64,000 nucleotides of DNA from Macrobrachium rosenbergii (Eukaryota; Arthropoda; Malacostraca; Decapoda; Palaemonidae). The notes beneath the pieces are model-generated. The model saw only the letters and a list, made by a program, of their open reading frames with translations, made no database searches and was not told the DNA's origin. The position numbers and the translations under genes were made by a program. Below are positions 1 through 9,859 of the stretch, one piece after another. Numbering within the stretch: the first letter of the stretch is position 1; every line of letters starts with the position of its first letter. The stretch is from NCBI RefSeq assembly GCF_040412425.1, contig NC_089742.1, positions 72,835,271-72,899,270 on the forward strand, given 5' to 3'.

Positions 1-33
1 ACAGAACCCCCGCCAATAACTGGGGACTGACTG
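1..33. mobile_element. 3' end of a TA-type MITE (CAGTCCCC family)
   Basis: The first bases read as the closing end of a MITE of the family seen complete at 27533-27892: a GAACCCCCG block, then AACTGGGGACTGACTG, followed by TA at 34-35. The rest lies outside the window. The TA directly precedes the start of the next MITE, so the two elements share one dinucleotide. Confidence 0.6.
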
Positions 34-35
34 TA

Positions 36-368
36 CGGGCAGTCCCTGGTTTGCAATGGGGGGTTCCATTCTAGCGCTGCAGCGTAGGCAGAAAATTGGC
101 GTAAACTGGGACATCATCGAAAATCATAACAAAACCTTACTTTTAATCATTTGGGTGTCTTGAAAATGACATGACCTGCATATTTATTGAGTTATTCATA
201 AAAAACCTCCAAATTCTGCTGTTTTGGAGCCATATCTCTCTGTTGGGGCAGCATCGTAAACCTGGAACATGAGTTATAACCCTGAAATAATTTTTTATTA
301 ATATATTTGAAGAGTGTTGTAACCTCGGAATGGCGTAAGCCAAGTCTGGTGTAACCTGGGGACTGCCT
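36..368. mobile_element. MITE of the CAGTCCCC family, TA-flanked
   Basis: It opens with CGGGCAGTCCCTGGTTTGC and closes with the inverted counterpart CCTGGGGACTGCCT before TA at 369-370. The interior (AAAACCTTACTTTTAAT, then CCTCCAAATTCTG and TTTTGGAGCCATAT) recurs in the copies near 37.1-37.3 kb and 43.97-44.1 kb. The TA flank and the CAG-type ends are those of pogo/Tigger elements, so it is probably a non-autonomous passenger of such transposases. It codes for nothing. Confidence 0.65.
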
Positions 369-379
369 TATATATACGA

Positions 380-436
<57 letters not shown>
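380..436. repeat. (TA)n microsatellite
   Basis: An uninterrupted TA dinucleotide tract of about 50 bp lies directly beside the MITE end. The Tyr-Ile repeat frames over it are artefacts. Confidence 0.95.
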
Positions 437-437
<1 letters not shown>

Positions 438-577
438 TCCTGGATATGAGGCTAAACTGTATCCGGTTGCAAAGCTTTGCTAAAGGACATAATGAGGTTA
501 CCTTGAATTGCAACTACCTCCAGGTCACCCTTGGGAAAGGTGTAGTACCTGTAAACCTCCCTTGCTAGGGTACAGCT

Positions 578-686
578 CCACTGCCTTGTAGATAAACTTT
601 TTAGTTAAAGGCTAAGAGAGAAGGAAAACTCCCAATTTAAAACCCCTACTGCCTTGTATGGTCAACCTTTTTAGGTAAAGGCTAGG
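578..686 (+). repeat. imperfect tandem duplication upstream of the RTE LINE
   Basis: A block containing ACTGCCTTGTA, a run of T, GTTAAAGGCTA occurs at 578-616 and again at 647-686, about 69 bp apart. It lies in the untranslated stretch before the LINE endonuclease and may be part of that element's 5' UTR. No coding function is seen. Confidence 0.5.
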
Positions 687-826
687 TCTATGGCTTATAA
701 CCATAGCATGGAAGAGAACTGGAGACCTCACCATGTATAACCTCCAAGAATAATCATGGCTACGTCACAAAGAAGATTACAGATGAACAGCGTTAGTGGG
801 AACTATGTCAGAATGGATGATGTGGT

Positions 827-1954
827 TTGTCGCCCGGTCAAACTAGTCATGTGGTGCAGGTGGCATTTGACCGTCATCAAGCTACTGCTTTAAAAAGAAA
901 AGAAAGAAATGTAATAACAACCCAAAGACAACAGAAAACAAGGAAAATAAGGATAGCTACTTGGAATGTTAGAACATTATATCAGGCTGGAAAGAAAATG
1001 AATGTAGAGAGAGAAATGGAAAGAATGAAGCTACAAGTATTAGGGCTTAGTGAGGTTAGATGGCCAGGAGTGGGATGTTCTCCAACTTCAACAGGAGGAA
1101 CCTTCATATACTCGGGAGGCCAGAGTGCTGAGAGAGGTGTTGGTGTGATTCTAGACAAATCTGTGAAACCATGTTTGATAGGCTATTGGGCTGTATCTGA
1201 CAGGATTTTGTTGGTGCGTATAAAAGCCACACCCATTCAATATATGCATAATACAAGTATATGCACCTACATCTGAACATGATGAAGAGGATGTTGATCA
1301 ATTTTATCTAGAGTTAAATCAGGCAGGAGAGTAGTGCAAAGAGCATGAAGTAATTATGGTTATTGGTGACCTCAGAAGGTGGGACAAGGAAGAACAGCGG
1401 ATATTGTTGGGCCTTTTGGATTAGGTAGAAGAAATGAGAGAGGAAACAGATTTGTAGACTGGTGCTTAGAGAGAGAACAGATTATATCAAACACCTGGTT
1501 TAAGCACCACCCAAGACATCTCTGGACATGGAAAAGCCCTGGTGACAGAGTTAGAAACCAAATAGACTTTCTAACCATCAATAAAAGATTTAGGAACTCT
1601 GTCAAGCAAGTGAAAACCTACCCAGGAGCCGATTGTAATAGTGACCATGTACCAGTTGTAGCAACAGTGATGGTGAAGTTGAAAAATCAGAGGAAGAGTA
1701 CACCTATATCAAAGAGGCAACTGAAATTATTGAAAACAGAGGAAATGAAGAACCAATATAATATAATTGTAAGAAATAGATATGACCAGCTTAAGGAGGA
1801 AGGCCCAGTGCTCCAACATCCTCAGCAAAAGTGGCAAAATATGGAAAATGCAATAAGAGAAGGTAATGAAATAATACCAACAACAGAAAGGAGAGCTCGG
1901 AGAGAATGGATGACAGAAGATATCTTGATAATGATGGATGAAAGAAGGCTATAG
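827..1954 (+). pseudogene. LINE AP-like endonuclease domain
   Basis: The domain opens with KIRIATWNVRTLYQAGK, the conserved N-terminal strand of AP endonucleases, then LGLSEVRWPG carries the metal-binding Glu. A frame break near 1276 separates it from the second half at 1379-1954, where NQIDFLTINKRF and NSDHVPVVATV supply the late Asp/Asn and the Ser-Asp-His signature. The His-Gly region between them (around 1290-1380) is in another frame. The enzyme nicks target DNA to prime reverse transcription. The residues survive, but the frame is broken. Confidence 0.8.
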
Positions 1955-2170
1955 AAGGGTAAAAATGAAGATAGATATAGAGCTCTGGATAGAACTATTA
2001 AGAGAGGAATGCACAAGGGCAAAGGAGAAATGGATGGATGAGATTTGTGAGGAGGTAGAAGATTTGGATAAAAGGGATGAACGGAGAAAGTATGATAAGG
2101 TGAAAGAAATTACTTTTAAAAAGAAGAGAAGTATCAGCACTGGTATCAAAAAGCAGATGGAACCATAGTA

Positions 2171-3480
2171 ATGGAGTCAAAAGAAATATTGGAAAGATGG
2201 ACGGAATATATTGGAGAATTGTTTGATGATGATAGAATAGAACATCTAGACTTCAATGACAACGGAGAAGGACCAAGTATAATCAGATCAGAGATAGAGG
2301 CATCTTTAAAACAAATGAAAAGCGATAAAGCAACAGGTGATGATGGAATAGCAGCAGAGATGTTGGTAGCTCTGGGAGAATACATCATTGATATATTAAT
2401 GGAAATAGTGGAAGGAATATATGAAGATGGAGAGCCTGCAACACAGATGTACAAATCAACATTTATCACAATGCCAAAAATACCAGGAACACTTGAGTGC
2501 AATAAACACCGGACTATCAGTATCATGAGTCAGATCACAAAAATAATATATTAAGGATTGTTTTGAATAGAATAAGAAATAAGATACTCCCAGAGATTGG
2601 CAATGAACAGTGTGGTTTTATGAGAGATAAAGGGACAAGAAATGCAATTTTTATTTTGAGAATGTTGATGGAGAGAGCAATAGAAGTGAAAAAGATCTAT
2701 ATATTTGTTTTGTTGACTATGAAAAGGCTTTTGATCGGGTTAGACATGTAGACCTTATAAGGATATTGGAACAGATAAATATCGATGGGAAAGATCTAAG
2801 ATTGATAAAGAATTTATATTGGAATCAAGAGGCATCAGTGAAAGTAGAAAATGACGAATCAGAGACACGGCACATCAAGAGAGGTGTAAGACAGGGTTGT
2901 GTGTTATCACCTGATCTCTTCAATTTATATAGTGAAATGATAATGAGAGATCTCAGAGATATGGAAGGAATTAAGGTTGGAGGAGTCAATATTAATAATA
3001 TCAGATATGCTGATGATACAGCACTTGTTGCAGACTCTCATGATAAACTTCAGCTTTAGTCAGTACTTTACACGAGTCAAGCAGAGAAAGAGGTCTGTCA
3101 ATAAATATTAAGAAAACAGAAGTTATGGTTATCTCCAAAGATGAAATCCCCCAAGAACAGATATAAGAATTAATGCTGAAACAGTTAAACAAACCGATAG
3201 TTTTAATTATTTAGGATGCACTGTCACAAGTGATGGAAAATGCGAAAAAGAGATCAGGAAGAGAATATCCATGGCAAAAGATGCATTTGGTAAAATAAAG
3301 AAATTAGTCACCAACTCAAAATATCGATGAATCTTAGGAGAAGATTTGTGAAATGTTTTGTTTGGTCTGTATTGTTGTATGGCTGTGAAACTTGGACCTT
3401 GAGGAAGGCAGACGAGGAGAGGTTACAGGCTGCAGAAATGTGGTTTTGGAGAAGGATGCTGAAAATATCATGGACAGAAA
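2171..3480 (+). pseudogene. LINE reverse transcriptase domain (RTE type)
   Basis: The pieces fall in the right order. At 2171-2554 there is the fingers segment, with MKSDKATGDDGIAAEML. At 2563-2751 there is the NEQCGFM / GTRNAIFILRM region. At 2766-3059 there is the palm, with GVRQGCVLSPDLFNLY and the catalytic YADDTALVADSHD. From 3060 the thumb and C-terminal part (FNYLGCTVTSDGKCEKEI; LYGCETWTLRKADEERL) is scattered over other frames. Stops and frame changes separate the blocks. It copied the element's RNA at the nicked target and is now inactive. Confidence 0.85.
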
Positions 3481-3836
3481 TTTAAAATACTTTTAAATTT
3501 CACACGGGCACAAGCAGCAGTGTAATTAGGCAGTGAGAGAGACCAAATTACAATAGACAATTTTCCCTCCATCTCTTTATCCCATCTTCTAGTTAAGAAA
3601 AATAAAAGAGAATGATAAAAGTATTGTTAGTAACGTTATACTCTTGCGTAAATGCATACAGCCATAAACAATTGACCAAGAAACTGTTGTTTTGCTTATA
3701 ACCAAACTGGATAGCAACAGCCGTTTACCTGTATTTCAACCATCGTACAGCAATAAACAATTACGGTAGGTTATGGCACAAATGACGTTAAGTAGCATAG
3801 GACTGATATATTTTTACATTATACCCTCATTTGGTA

Positions 3837-3935
3837 TGGCTAAAAGATCGTCAAGGAAATATACTGCTAAATTTAAGCTGAAAGTTGTAGCTGAAGCTGA
3901 GAAAACAATGTTCAAGCTGCTAATGACTATACTGT
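3837..3935 (+). pseudogene. pogo/Tigger-like transposase N-terminal HTH fragment
   Basis: A short frame starts MAKRSSRKYTAKFKLKVV and ends about 30 codons later at a stop. This basic start followed by an amphipathic helix is typical of the DNA-binding helix-turn-helix at the N terminus of CENP-B/jerky/pogo transposases. In the next 60 bp other frames resemble the rest of the HTH. No DDE domain follows. The call rests on a short match. Confidence 0.45.
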
Positions 3936-4194
3936 AAATTATCGTGCATCAGCAACATGGATGAAACTCGACTGTAATTAAAATGGGAGAGAAAGTATTT
4001 TAATCAAAACTACTGGGCACGAAAGAACACATTATTGTTATTTTTACTCCGATAAACGATAATCACGTAAAGCTCAAATTATGATGAAACCAAGTGAAAA
4101 AAAGTGAACGGAATTCTGAATTTTTTGCACAAAACAAATGCCCCCGTTAGGCCATTGTCAATCATCATCTATTAATGAAAATAAGAGATAAATT

Positions 4195-4647
4195 TGGAAA
4201 GTCTCTGCAGAGCGAGTTTTCTATGGTGATGTCCCATTTTCTTTGCCTCTACAATTCGTCACACCTGGTGTGGCGGGTCACGCAGATCCAATCATTTAAA
4301 CTGTGTATATAATTATTTACCTGTCTCCAATCTGTAAACTGTGTATATAATTATTTACCTGTCTCCAATCTGTAAACTGTGTATATAATTATTTACCTGC
4401 CTCCAATTTGTATATCATGTATTCTTCTTTCACAGGCATCAGATTGTGTTCAACTCCATTTCTGTCCATTTGTATAATTCAAAGTGTATTCGTTCACTGC
4501 ATTTATTATTAATTATTATCAACCTGAGGTCACCCTTGTTCTCATTGTGTTCCGCGGCACGATGTCAGTCTGCTGCTATATAAACCGCCTGGGTCACCAA
4601 TAAAGCAGCAGTAAATTTTTCCTGCTCGTTTCTTTTGCACCTCTTAA
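4195..4647 (+). repeat. 5' LTR of the gypsy element
   Basis: It starts TGGAAAGTCTCTGC and ends GCACCTCTTAA, just before the PBS. Its last 60 bp (GGGTCACCAATAAAGCAGCA onwards) repeat at 8788-8844. A TATA-like CTATATAA at about 4577 lies shortly upstream of an AATAAAG signal at about 4600, the usual U3/R layout. Length is 453 bp. Confidence 0.88.
4298..4411 (+). repeat. three-copy 38-bp minisatellite inside the 5' LTR
   Basis: Three consecutive units of 38 bp begin at 4298, 4336 and 4374, each opening AAACTGTGTATATAATTATT. The first two are identical as read and the third has a few changes near its end. The 3' LTR lacks the block. It lies in U3 upstream of the TATA-like box, so it may be an enhancer array, but that is inference. 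Confidence 0.9.
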
Positions 4648-4649
4648 AG

Positions 4650-4667
4650 TGGTGACCCGGAGGAGTG
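4650..4667 (+). other. primer-binding site of the gypsy element
   Basis: TGGTGACCCGGAGGAGTG lies two bases after the LTR end, the normal place for the tRNA primer-binding site. TGGTGACCC is complementary to a tRNA 3' end; tRNA-Trp is the primer I recall for CsRn1-type elements, but I have not checked it against a tRNA sequence. Confidence 0.7.
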
Positions 4668-4882
4668 GTTCCCGGAGCCATTAGCGGACTCACATGGCGA
4701 CTCAGTCTTGGCTCCGGGAACTACCCACGCCCCTAACGGACTCACAACGGTGCTGTAACCAGCGTTCAAGCATGCCAACTCTTGTTGGCAAATCACCAGC
4801 ATCATTAACGGACTCACATGGCGCGCTTCCAAGTGCGTTTTGACACGAGCATCCCACTCCAATTAAGAGGACAAGAGCGAGC

Positions 4883-5767
4883 ATGGATGCAGACATCCCC
4901 TCCCTCGTTCAATTAACCGCTAACCTCGCGGATTCGGATGTCTACCTCCCGCCCATATCACCCGCGCCCGCCCCCGCAACAAGGCTCTCGTGCTCCTCCA
5001 CACCCCTGCCCACGCCCCGCACTCTCCCCTGCCCGGCAGGACAAGCAATGGCCGCCCTGACCATAAAGCTGCCGCCTTTCATGCAGGGGAACCCGTTGGC
5101 GCGGCTGTATAGGGTCGAGAGTCAATTAAGGCTGGCAGAACTCAACGATGAGGTGCTACAAGCAGACACAGTACTCAATGCCCTGCCGGAGATCTACAGG
5201 AAACTCGTCCCGTGGGTGTCTGCCGCACGCCCCCTCACCTACCACCTCCTGAAGTCCCTCCTCGAGACATGCTCCCTGCCAGTCGCCGAGCGGGCCACCC
5301 GCGCCCTCAACCTCGCTGTCAGCCCGCGTCAGGATCAGAGCATCATGGAGTCATGGGGCATGATACAGGACCACCTCCTCCGTCAGCTCCTCCCGGAGGT
5401 CCACACTCAAATCCCTGAGATCCGCACGGCGCAGCACCTAACAGACTCCGTGAAGGCAACGATGCGGGCACCAGCGCCCGCACTCCCCGTCAGCGCCATC
5501 CAGCAGGAGGAGGGTGCAGAGGAGGGGGTAAATGCCGTCACCAGGAGGTACCCAACGCCTCACAGCAGGTGGAATCCCCCGGGTCCTTGCCACTACCACA
5601 GGCGGTTCGGCAAGAACACCCCGAACTGCCAACCGCCGTGTTCATTCACCCATCCAAAAAAATGGGGGCATGGCAACAGAAGAACCCAGGGGCCCAGAGC
5701 CAGTAGGCTTCTACGTCCGCGACACCATCTCTGGCAGGATGATGTTGGTCGACACAGGGGCTGTTAG
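4883..5767 (+). pseudogene. Gag of the gypsy element
   Basis: The open frame of 294 codons starts MDADIPSLVQL. A proline-rich stretch (residues 25-50) precedes a capsid-like region with FMQGNPLARLYRVESQLRLA (about 72-92) and ERATRALNLA. Near residues 233-250 lies CHYHRRFGKNTPNCQPPC, a Cys-His-Cys-Cys zinc motif in place of the usual CCHC knuckle. The frame then continues over the start of pol in a non-homologous frame. Gag packages the element RNA. This is the best-preserved ORF of the element, but it depends on a defunct pol. Confidence 0.82.
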
Positions 5768-6392
5768 ATCAATCTTCCCGCTGTCCAGAGAGGACCGCAA
5801 GTGTGCACCAGACCCGGCTGCCTTCCTGACGGCCGCCAACGGGTCCCCCATCCTCTCCTACAGCACCAGGCTCCTGTCGATCTCCATCCTTGGCTGGAGG
5901 TATTCCTGGGACTTCGTCGTCGCGGACGTAAGAACCCCGCTCCAGGGTGTGGATTTCCTTGCCCACTTCGGGCTGGCAGTCGACGTCGGTCGGAAGTGCC
6001 TCCTCGACACTGACTCCTGCCAGTCCCTCCCGTTAGCAACGGAACCCAAGGTGCCCACCATCTGCTCCGCTGCCCCCCACCAGTACTCACAGCTGCTGAA
6101 GGAGTTCCCTGACATGTTCAGACCCGAGCTCTGCCAGGTACCCGGGGCCCCAGCTAAACACGGCATCTACCACCAGATAAAAACAAAGGGCCCCCTGCAC
6201 ACCCAAGGTTCTGGAGGCTTCCCCCTCAGCGTCTTCAGGAGGCCAAGAACGCCTTCACTGAAATGGAACAGATGGGAATATGCAAGAAGGCCTCCAGCCT
6301 GTGGGCCTCCCCTCTCCACATGGTGGAGAAACCGGATGGCTCCTGGAGACCCTGCGGCGACTACAGGCGGCTCAACCTGTAAAGGAACTTGA
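5532..6392 (+). pseudogene. Pol protease and start of reverse transcriptase
   Basis: This frame overlaps Gag in another phase. Residues around 55-75 read GFYVRDTISGRMMLVDTGAV, with the Asp-Thr-Gly active site of a retropepsin. YSWDFVVADVRTPLQGVDFL supplies the flap and second-lobe region. After residue 175 the text HQYSQLLKEFPDMFRPEL is the linker leading to RT. Past about 6190 the RT N-terminal block is shifted to another frame (a frame break near 6190-6290 and a stop at 6380). The protease would cut Gag-Pol. Confidence 0.8.
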
Positions 6393-7037
6393 CCATTACC
6401 CCTGCGAACATGCAGGATCTCACAGCCTCCTTCCACAGGGCCAAAATATTTTCTAAGTTGGATCTCTTGAAATCTTATTTCCAGGTACCAGTTGCACCAG
6501 AGGACGTCCCGAAGACGGCCATCATCACGCCTTTCAGGTCCTACATCTTCGCCGTCTCCACCTTCGGCCTGAGAAGCAGGGGGGCGACTTTCCAGCGGCT
6601 CATGGACAGCATCCTGGGGACCTGAAGTTCTCGTCTGCTCGTGGATGATATCCTTATATTTTCCAGGTCCCCAAAGGAGCACCAGAGGCACATCCGGGCA
6701 GTCCCTGCAGCGCCTGCAGGAGAACGGCCTCGTCGTAAGGTTTGACAAGTGCACCTTCGGCGTGCAGAAAGCTGACTGCCTGGGCCACAAGATATCCCCG
6801 GATGGTGTCCGCCCGCTCACATCTAAGGTCGCGGCCGTCACCAGGTTTCCCGTCCCCACCTCCGTCAAGGCCGTTCAGGAGTTCCTTGGGATGGTGAACT
6901 ACTACAGGAGGTTCATCCCCGGGATCGCACACACCATGGCCGCCCTGACGGAAACCCTGAGAGGCCAACCAAAATCCTTAGAGTGGGGACCCAGCCAGCA
7001 TCAGGTCTTCTCCCTGACAAAAGGGCGCCCTCGCTGA
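6290..7037 (+). pseudogene. Gypsy reverse transcriptase
   Basis: The palm segment at 6389-6625 has FSKLDLLKSYFQVPVAPEDV (motif A with the first Asp) and the TFQRLMDSIL helix. A stop at 6624 and a frame change precede the catalytic RLLVDDILIFSR at about 6633-6665. The thumb resumes at 6700-7037 with FDKCTFGVQKADCLGHKIS and VQEFLGMVNYYRRFIPGIA. The VDD pair is present, but the frame breaks at least twice, so no continuous polymerase could be made. Confidence 0.85.
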
Positions 7038-7047
7038 GGCAACCGCC

Positions 7048-7452
7048 TTGGCCCACCAGGACCCCACCGCTCCCCTCCAGCTGAAGATGGACGCCAGCAG
7101 TGTCGCCTGTGGAGCCGTCCTGGAGCAGGTCGTCGACGGCGGCCCCCAGCCCATTGCCTTTTTCAGCAAGAGGTTCAACCCTGCAGAGGCCCGCTACAGC
7201 ACCTTCGACAGGGAACTCTGCGCAGTATACTGAGCAGTCCAGCACTTCAAGTTCCTCCTGGAGGGCACGCCCTTCACAATCTACACGGACCACCAGCCGC
7301 TGGTCCACGCCTTCCCCAAGCAGGGGGACGCATGGTCTTCCAGGCAGCAGCGGCACCTCACGGAGTTCACCTGCTCCGTCAAGTACCTCCCCGCCAGGAA
7401 AAACCCTGTGGCAGACGCCCTCTCCAGAGTCGAGCTTAACGCGGTGCAGCAC
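7048..7452 (+). pseudogene. Gypsy RNase H domain
   Basis: The domain starts APLQLKMDASSVACGAVLEQ with the first catalytic Asp. PIAFFSKRFNPAEARYSTFD and ELCAVY follow, with the catalytic Glu. A single TGA at about 7231 interrupts it, then FTIYTDHQPLVHAF and KNPVADALSRV complete the domain in the same frame. The order and the TDHQPL and ADALSR blocks are diagnostic of Ty3/gypsy RNase H. It degrades the RNA strand of the hybrid. Confidence 0.88.
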
Positions 7453-8737
7453 GGGATCAACTACGAGGACCTCGCCAGGGAGCAGGCCGCCGACCCAGAG
7501 ACCCCAGCCTACCGCACCACCATCACGTCCCTAAAGTGGAGGGATGTGCCCCTTGTCCCCGGGGGCCCAAATCTCCTCTGCGACATCAGTACCGGCCAGC
7601 CCCGCCCCCTGGTGCCCGCCTCCCACCGCCGCCAGGTATTCGACGTCATCCACGGGCTGTCCCACCCCTCCGGCAGGACAACGGCCAAGCTGCTGTCAGA
7701 GAAGTTCGTCTGGCATGGAGTGCAGAGGGACGCGAGGACCTGGGCGAGGCAGTGCCTGCAGTGCCAAACCAGCGAAGTGAGGCGTCACACCGAGTCTGGA
7801 ATAGGCGGTTTCTGCAGCCAGGGTGGTGTTCGGCCATGTTCACATCGACATCGTCAGGCCCCTTCCCCCGTCAGGCGGGGCCAGATATCTCCTGACGGTG
7901 GTCGACCGCTCAACAAGGTGGCCCGAAGCCACGCCCATGCAAGAAGCCACCGCCAGCGCTTGCGCCGAGGCCCTACTCTCCAGTTGGATCAGCCGCTTCA
8001 GCGTCCCTGACCACATTACAACCGACAGCTCATCACACCACCACGGCCTACAACCCCGCAGCCAACGGCTTGGTCAGGCGGTTTCACAGGTCCCTGAAGG
8101 CGTCCCTCATGCCCCGCTGCACTGCGGAGGATTGGAAATACCAGCTGCCGTGGGTCCTCCTCGGGCTGAGAACCGCCCCCAGGACCGACGGCGCCCGTCT
8201 GTAGCTGAGAAAACCTATGGCAAGCCCCTCGTGGTCCCAGGCGAGCTAGTTACAGAGGACCACCACAACCCATCTGTCCAGAGGTTTCACGACATAGTCG
8301 GCAAGTTCGCCCCCTGCAAGCGGGCGTATACCGACAGGTCGGTCACCTTCATGCCACCTGGCTTGTCCTCCACCACCCACGTCTTCATCAGGGATGACGC
8401 CGTCCGCCCGCCACTGAGCAGGCCCTACAGGGGGGCCTTCTGCGTGCTGGAGAGGAACAACAAGGTGTTCCTGCTCACCTTTCACGGGAAGAATGACTGG
8501 GTGTCGGTAGACTGCATCAAGCCCGCCCTCCTGGAGGAGGACACAAATGTCACCACACCGCACCCTCCACCTGGACAGTCGTCGCCGCAGCCGGCCCCCC
8601 GTAAGAAGCGGGCACGCGGCTGCCCCCGGAAGCACCCGCCCACACCTGTAGCCAGCAGCCCCCACACACAGGGTGTTTCCCCGATGTCCTCACATAACCG
8701 TGGCACCCTTCAGCACCCCAGCAGATACGCCGACTAA
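7453..8737 (+). pseudogene. Gypsy integrase
   Basis: The HHCC zinc domain is at about 7640-7775 (HGLSHPSGRTTAKLL and WARQCLQCQT). After a frame change near 7810 the core begins [20 protein letters not shown] with the first catalytic Asp, and ITTDSSSH holds the second. Then comes an apparent deletion of part of the core. The third-acid helix reads [12 protein letters not shown] in another frame, with Arg where the family has Glu. From about 8210 a proline- and arginine-rich C-terminal domain ([25 protein letters not shown]) is open to the stop at 8737. The element could not integrate. Confidence 0.85.
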
Positions 8738-8772
8738 TCAGACGTTACCCACGTCTTGGGGGGGGGAGTATT

Positions 8773-8844
8773 TGTAAAGTCTCTGCTGGGTCACCAATAA
8801 AGCAGCAGTAAATTTTTCCTGCTCATTTCTTTTGCACCTCTTAA
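8773..8844 (+). repeat. collapsed 3' LTR of the gypsy element
   Basis: Only 72 bp remain. The first 15 bp (TGTAAAGTCTCTGC) match the start of the 5' LTR and the rest (GGGTCACCAATAAAG to CTCTTAA) match its end, so about 380 bp were lost from the middle. A polypurine tract of nine G and AGTATT lies directly upstream, and the TSD follows. Confidence 0.88.
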
Positions 8845-8849
8845 AAATT

Positions 8850-9370
8850 AATTTCATGAGACGTATTTTAGTTATATTTCGACTTAAAAACACTTCGTAT
8901 AACGAAAAATAACTTTGCCCCTTACAAATAAAGTATCCAGACTCTAGAGATTCATTTACGCAAACTAGAAGCAAGAAAAGCCCTCTGAACTGAGTTAAAT
9001 GCAGCGAAATAAGCACTGCGTAAACATTTCCAAACCAAAACATGATGACCGCTATGATCGCAATTTATAATACAAAAGCAATATAAGTTTATATACAATA
9101 TTATTGGATACAGTGAATTAAGGCATAACATTTTACAAGAACCATGGAAAGGATGCATATTCGTTATGTTGACGTTTGTATAATATGATATGCGAATATA
9201 GAGTACAGTATAATGTAGGCTACGCTACCATGTATGTATACAATATACCATAGTGTAGGCAAAGTTAATTCTTGTTTGTTATTCAATTTCTCTTTGTATT
9301 GAATTATCATAAGTCACTTTGCACGAACCTCCAGAATTAGCTGACATTAATAATTACTATACTGTGTATG
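8850..9370. other. AT-rich stretch without recognisable feature
   Basis: No convincing ORF, exon or repeat end is visible. Motifs such as GTGTAGGC with GGCTA recur at about 9213, 9253, 9397 and 9448, so part of it probably belongs to the Tigger-type fragment that follows. Confidence 0.4.
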
Positions 9371-9704
9371 TAAAGAGTATATTATATAGTGTAGGCTAGG
9401 CTACCATACATGTACAGTATACAGTACATGGTACCGAATACCCTAGTGTAGGCTAGGCTATGTTCAAGATATGGTTTGGTATTTCTTACATTTTTTCCAA
9501 CAAATGATGTTTTTTTTTTGGAACCTAACCCCATCGTAAGTAGGATAACACCTGTATAAGGATTTTTAGTTTGTTTTGTGTGTGTTTGAACTATCAAAAT
9601 AGGCAGTTCTAAGTATTTTTAGAAGGGTTCTCAGTATTTGTTGGTTTAGCTATTCGTGTGGGGAGATGAGGTACACATTCCCCGCAAATACAGGGGGTTT
9701 ACTG
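9370..9704. mobile_element. Tigger-derived MITE fragment
   Basis: The block AACTATCAAAATAGGCAGTT then TTTTTAGAAGGGTTCT recurs at 36976-37037, and inverted at about 21737-21795 and 37577-37680. The block at about 21737 is inside the coding Tigger at 21652. It ends CCCCGCAAATACAGGGGGTT followed by TACTG, matching the terminal TACAGTAAACCCC seen at 36561. The left boundary is not clear. Confidence 0.55.
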
Positions 9705-9774
9705 TGTGTGTGTGTATGTATATGTGTGTATGTATATATATATACATATATATATAAGATCCATGAAGATATTC

Positions 9775-9845
9775 TGACAACTGTAGCAGGATTCAAACCA
9801 GCACCTGGAGTATCTGAACGAGGTCATGTTGCTAAGCCTTACTTT
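9775..9845 (-). repeat. tRNA-derived SINE head fragment
   Basis: On the minus strand CATGACCTCGTTCAGATACT is followed by GGTGCTGGTTTGAATCCTGC, an arrangement like the anticodon arm and T-arm of a tRNA, with an RNA polymerase III B-box close to GGTTCGAATCC. The acceptor stem and D-arm do not fold into a full tRNA, so it is a SINE head or tRNA relic rather than a tRNA gene. Confidence 0.4.
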
Positions 9846-9859
9846 TCTTTACCATTTTC

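Larger units (their letters stand above)
757..3480 (+). mobile_element. RTE-type LINE (non-LTR retrotransposon), decayed, 3' truncated
   Basis: Plus-strand fragments follow the order of an RTE-clade LINE: an AP-type endonuclease at 827-1954, then a reverse transcriptase at 2171-3480. The frame shifts several times and stops fall near 1274, 1952, 2166, 2552, 2749 and 3057, so no full ORF remains. Homology becomes unrecognisable after about 3480, where a C-terminal segment should continue. No poly-A or microsatellite tail is seen, so the 3' end appears lost. RTE assignment rests on the IRIATWNVRTL start and the YADDTAL active site; similar proteins are often mis-annotated as craniofacial development protein 2. 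Confidence 0.85.
4195..8844 (+). mobile_element. Ty3/gypsy LTR retrotransposon, both LTRs, 5-bp TSD
   Basis: This single element is bounded by AAATT at 4190-4194 and AAATT at 8845-8849, the 5-bp target duplication expected for Ty3/gypsy. Internal order is PBS, Gag, protease, RT, RNase H, integrase and a G-rich polypurine tract at about 8758-8772. That order (integrase last) defines Ty3/gypsy. The Gag zinc motif has the C-x2-H-x9-C-x3-C form and the PBS begins TGGTGACCC, both of which I recall for the CsRn1 clade. The interior is clearly more GC-rich than the flanks. The frame is broken in pol and the 3' LTR is collapsed, so it is inactive. Confidence 0.92.

Noticed and set aside
5764..6868. 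Minus-strand frames of 100-233 codons across the gypsy element
   Set aside because: They are antisense shadows of GC-rich gag-pol; the plus strand carries protease and RT motifs and the minus frames show none.
6913..7452. 179-codon minus-strand frame over RNase H
   Set aside because: Antisense to a clear RNase H/integrase region; composition-driven.
9775..9845. tRNA gene
   Set aside because: Only the T-arm and part of the anticodon arm are plausible; the acceptor stem does not pair. Treated as a SINE head.
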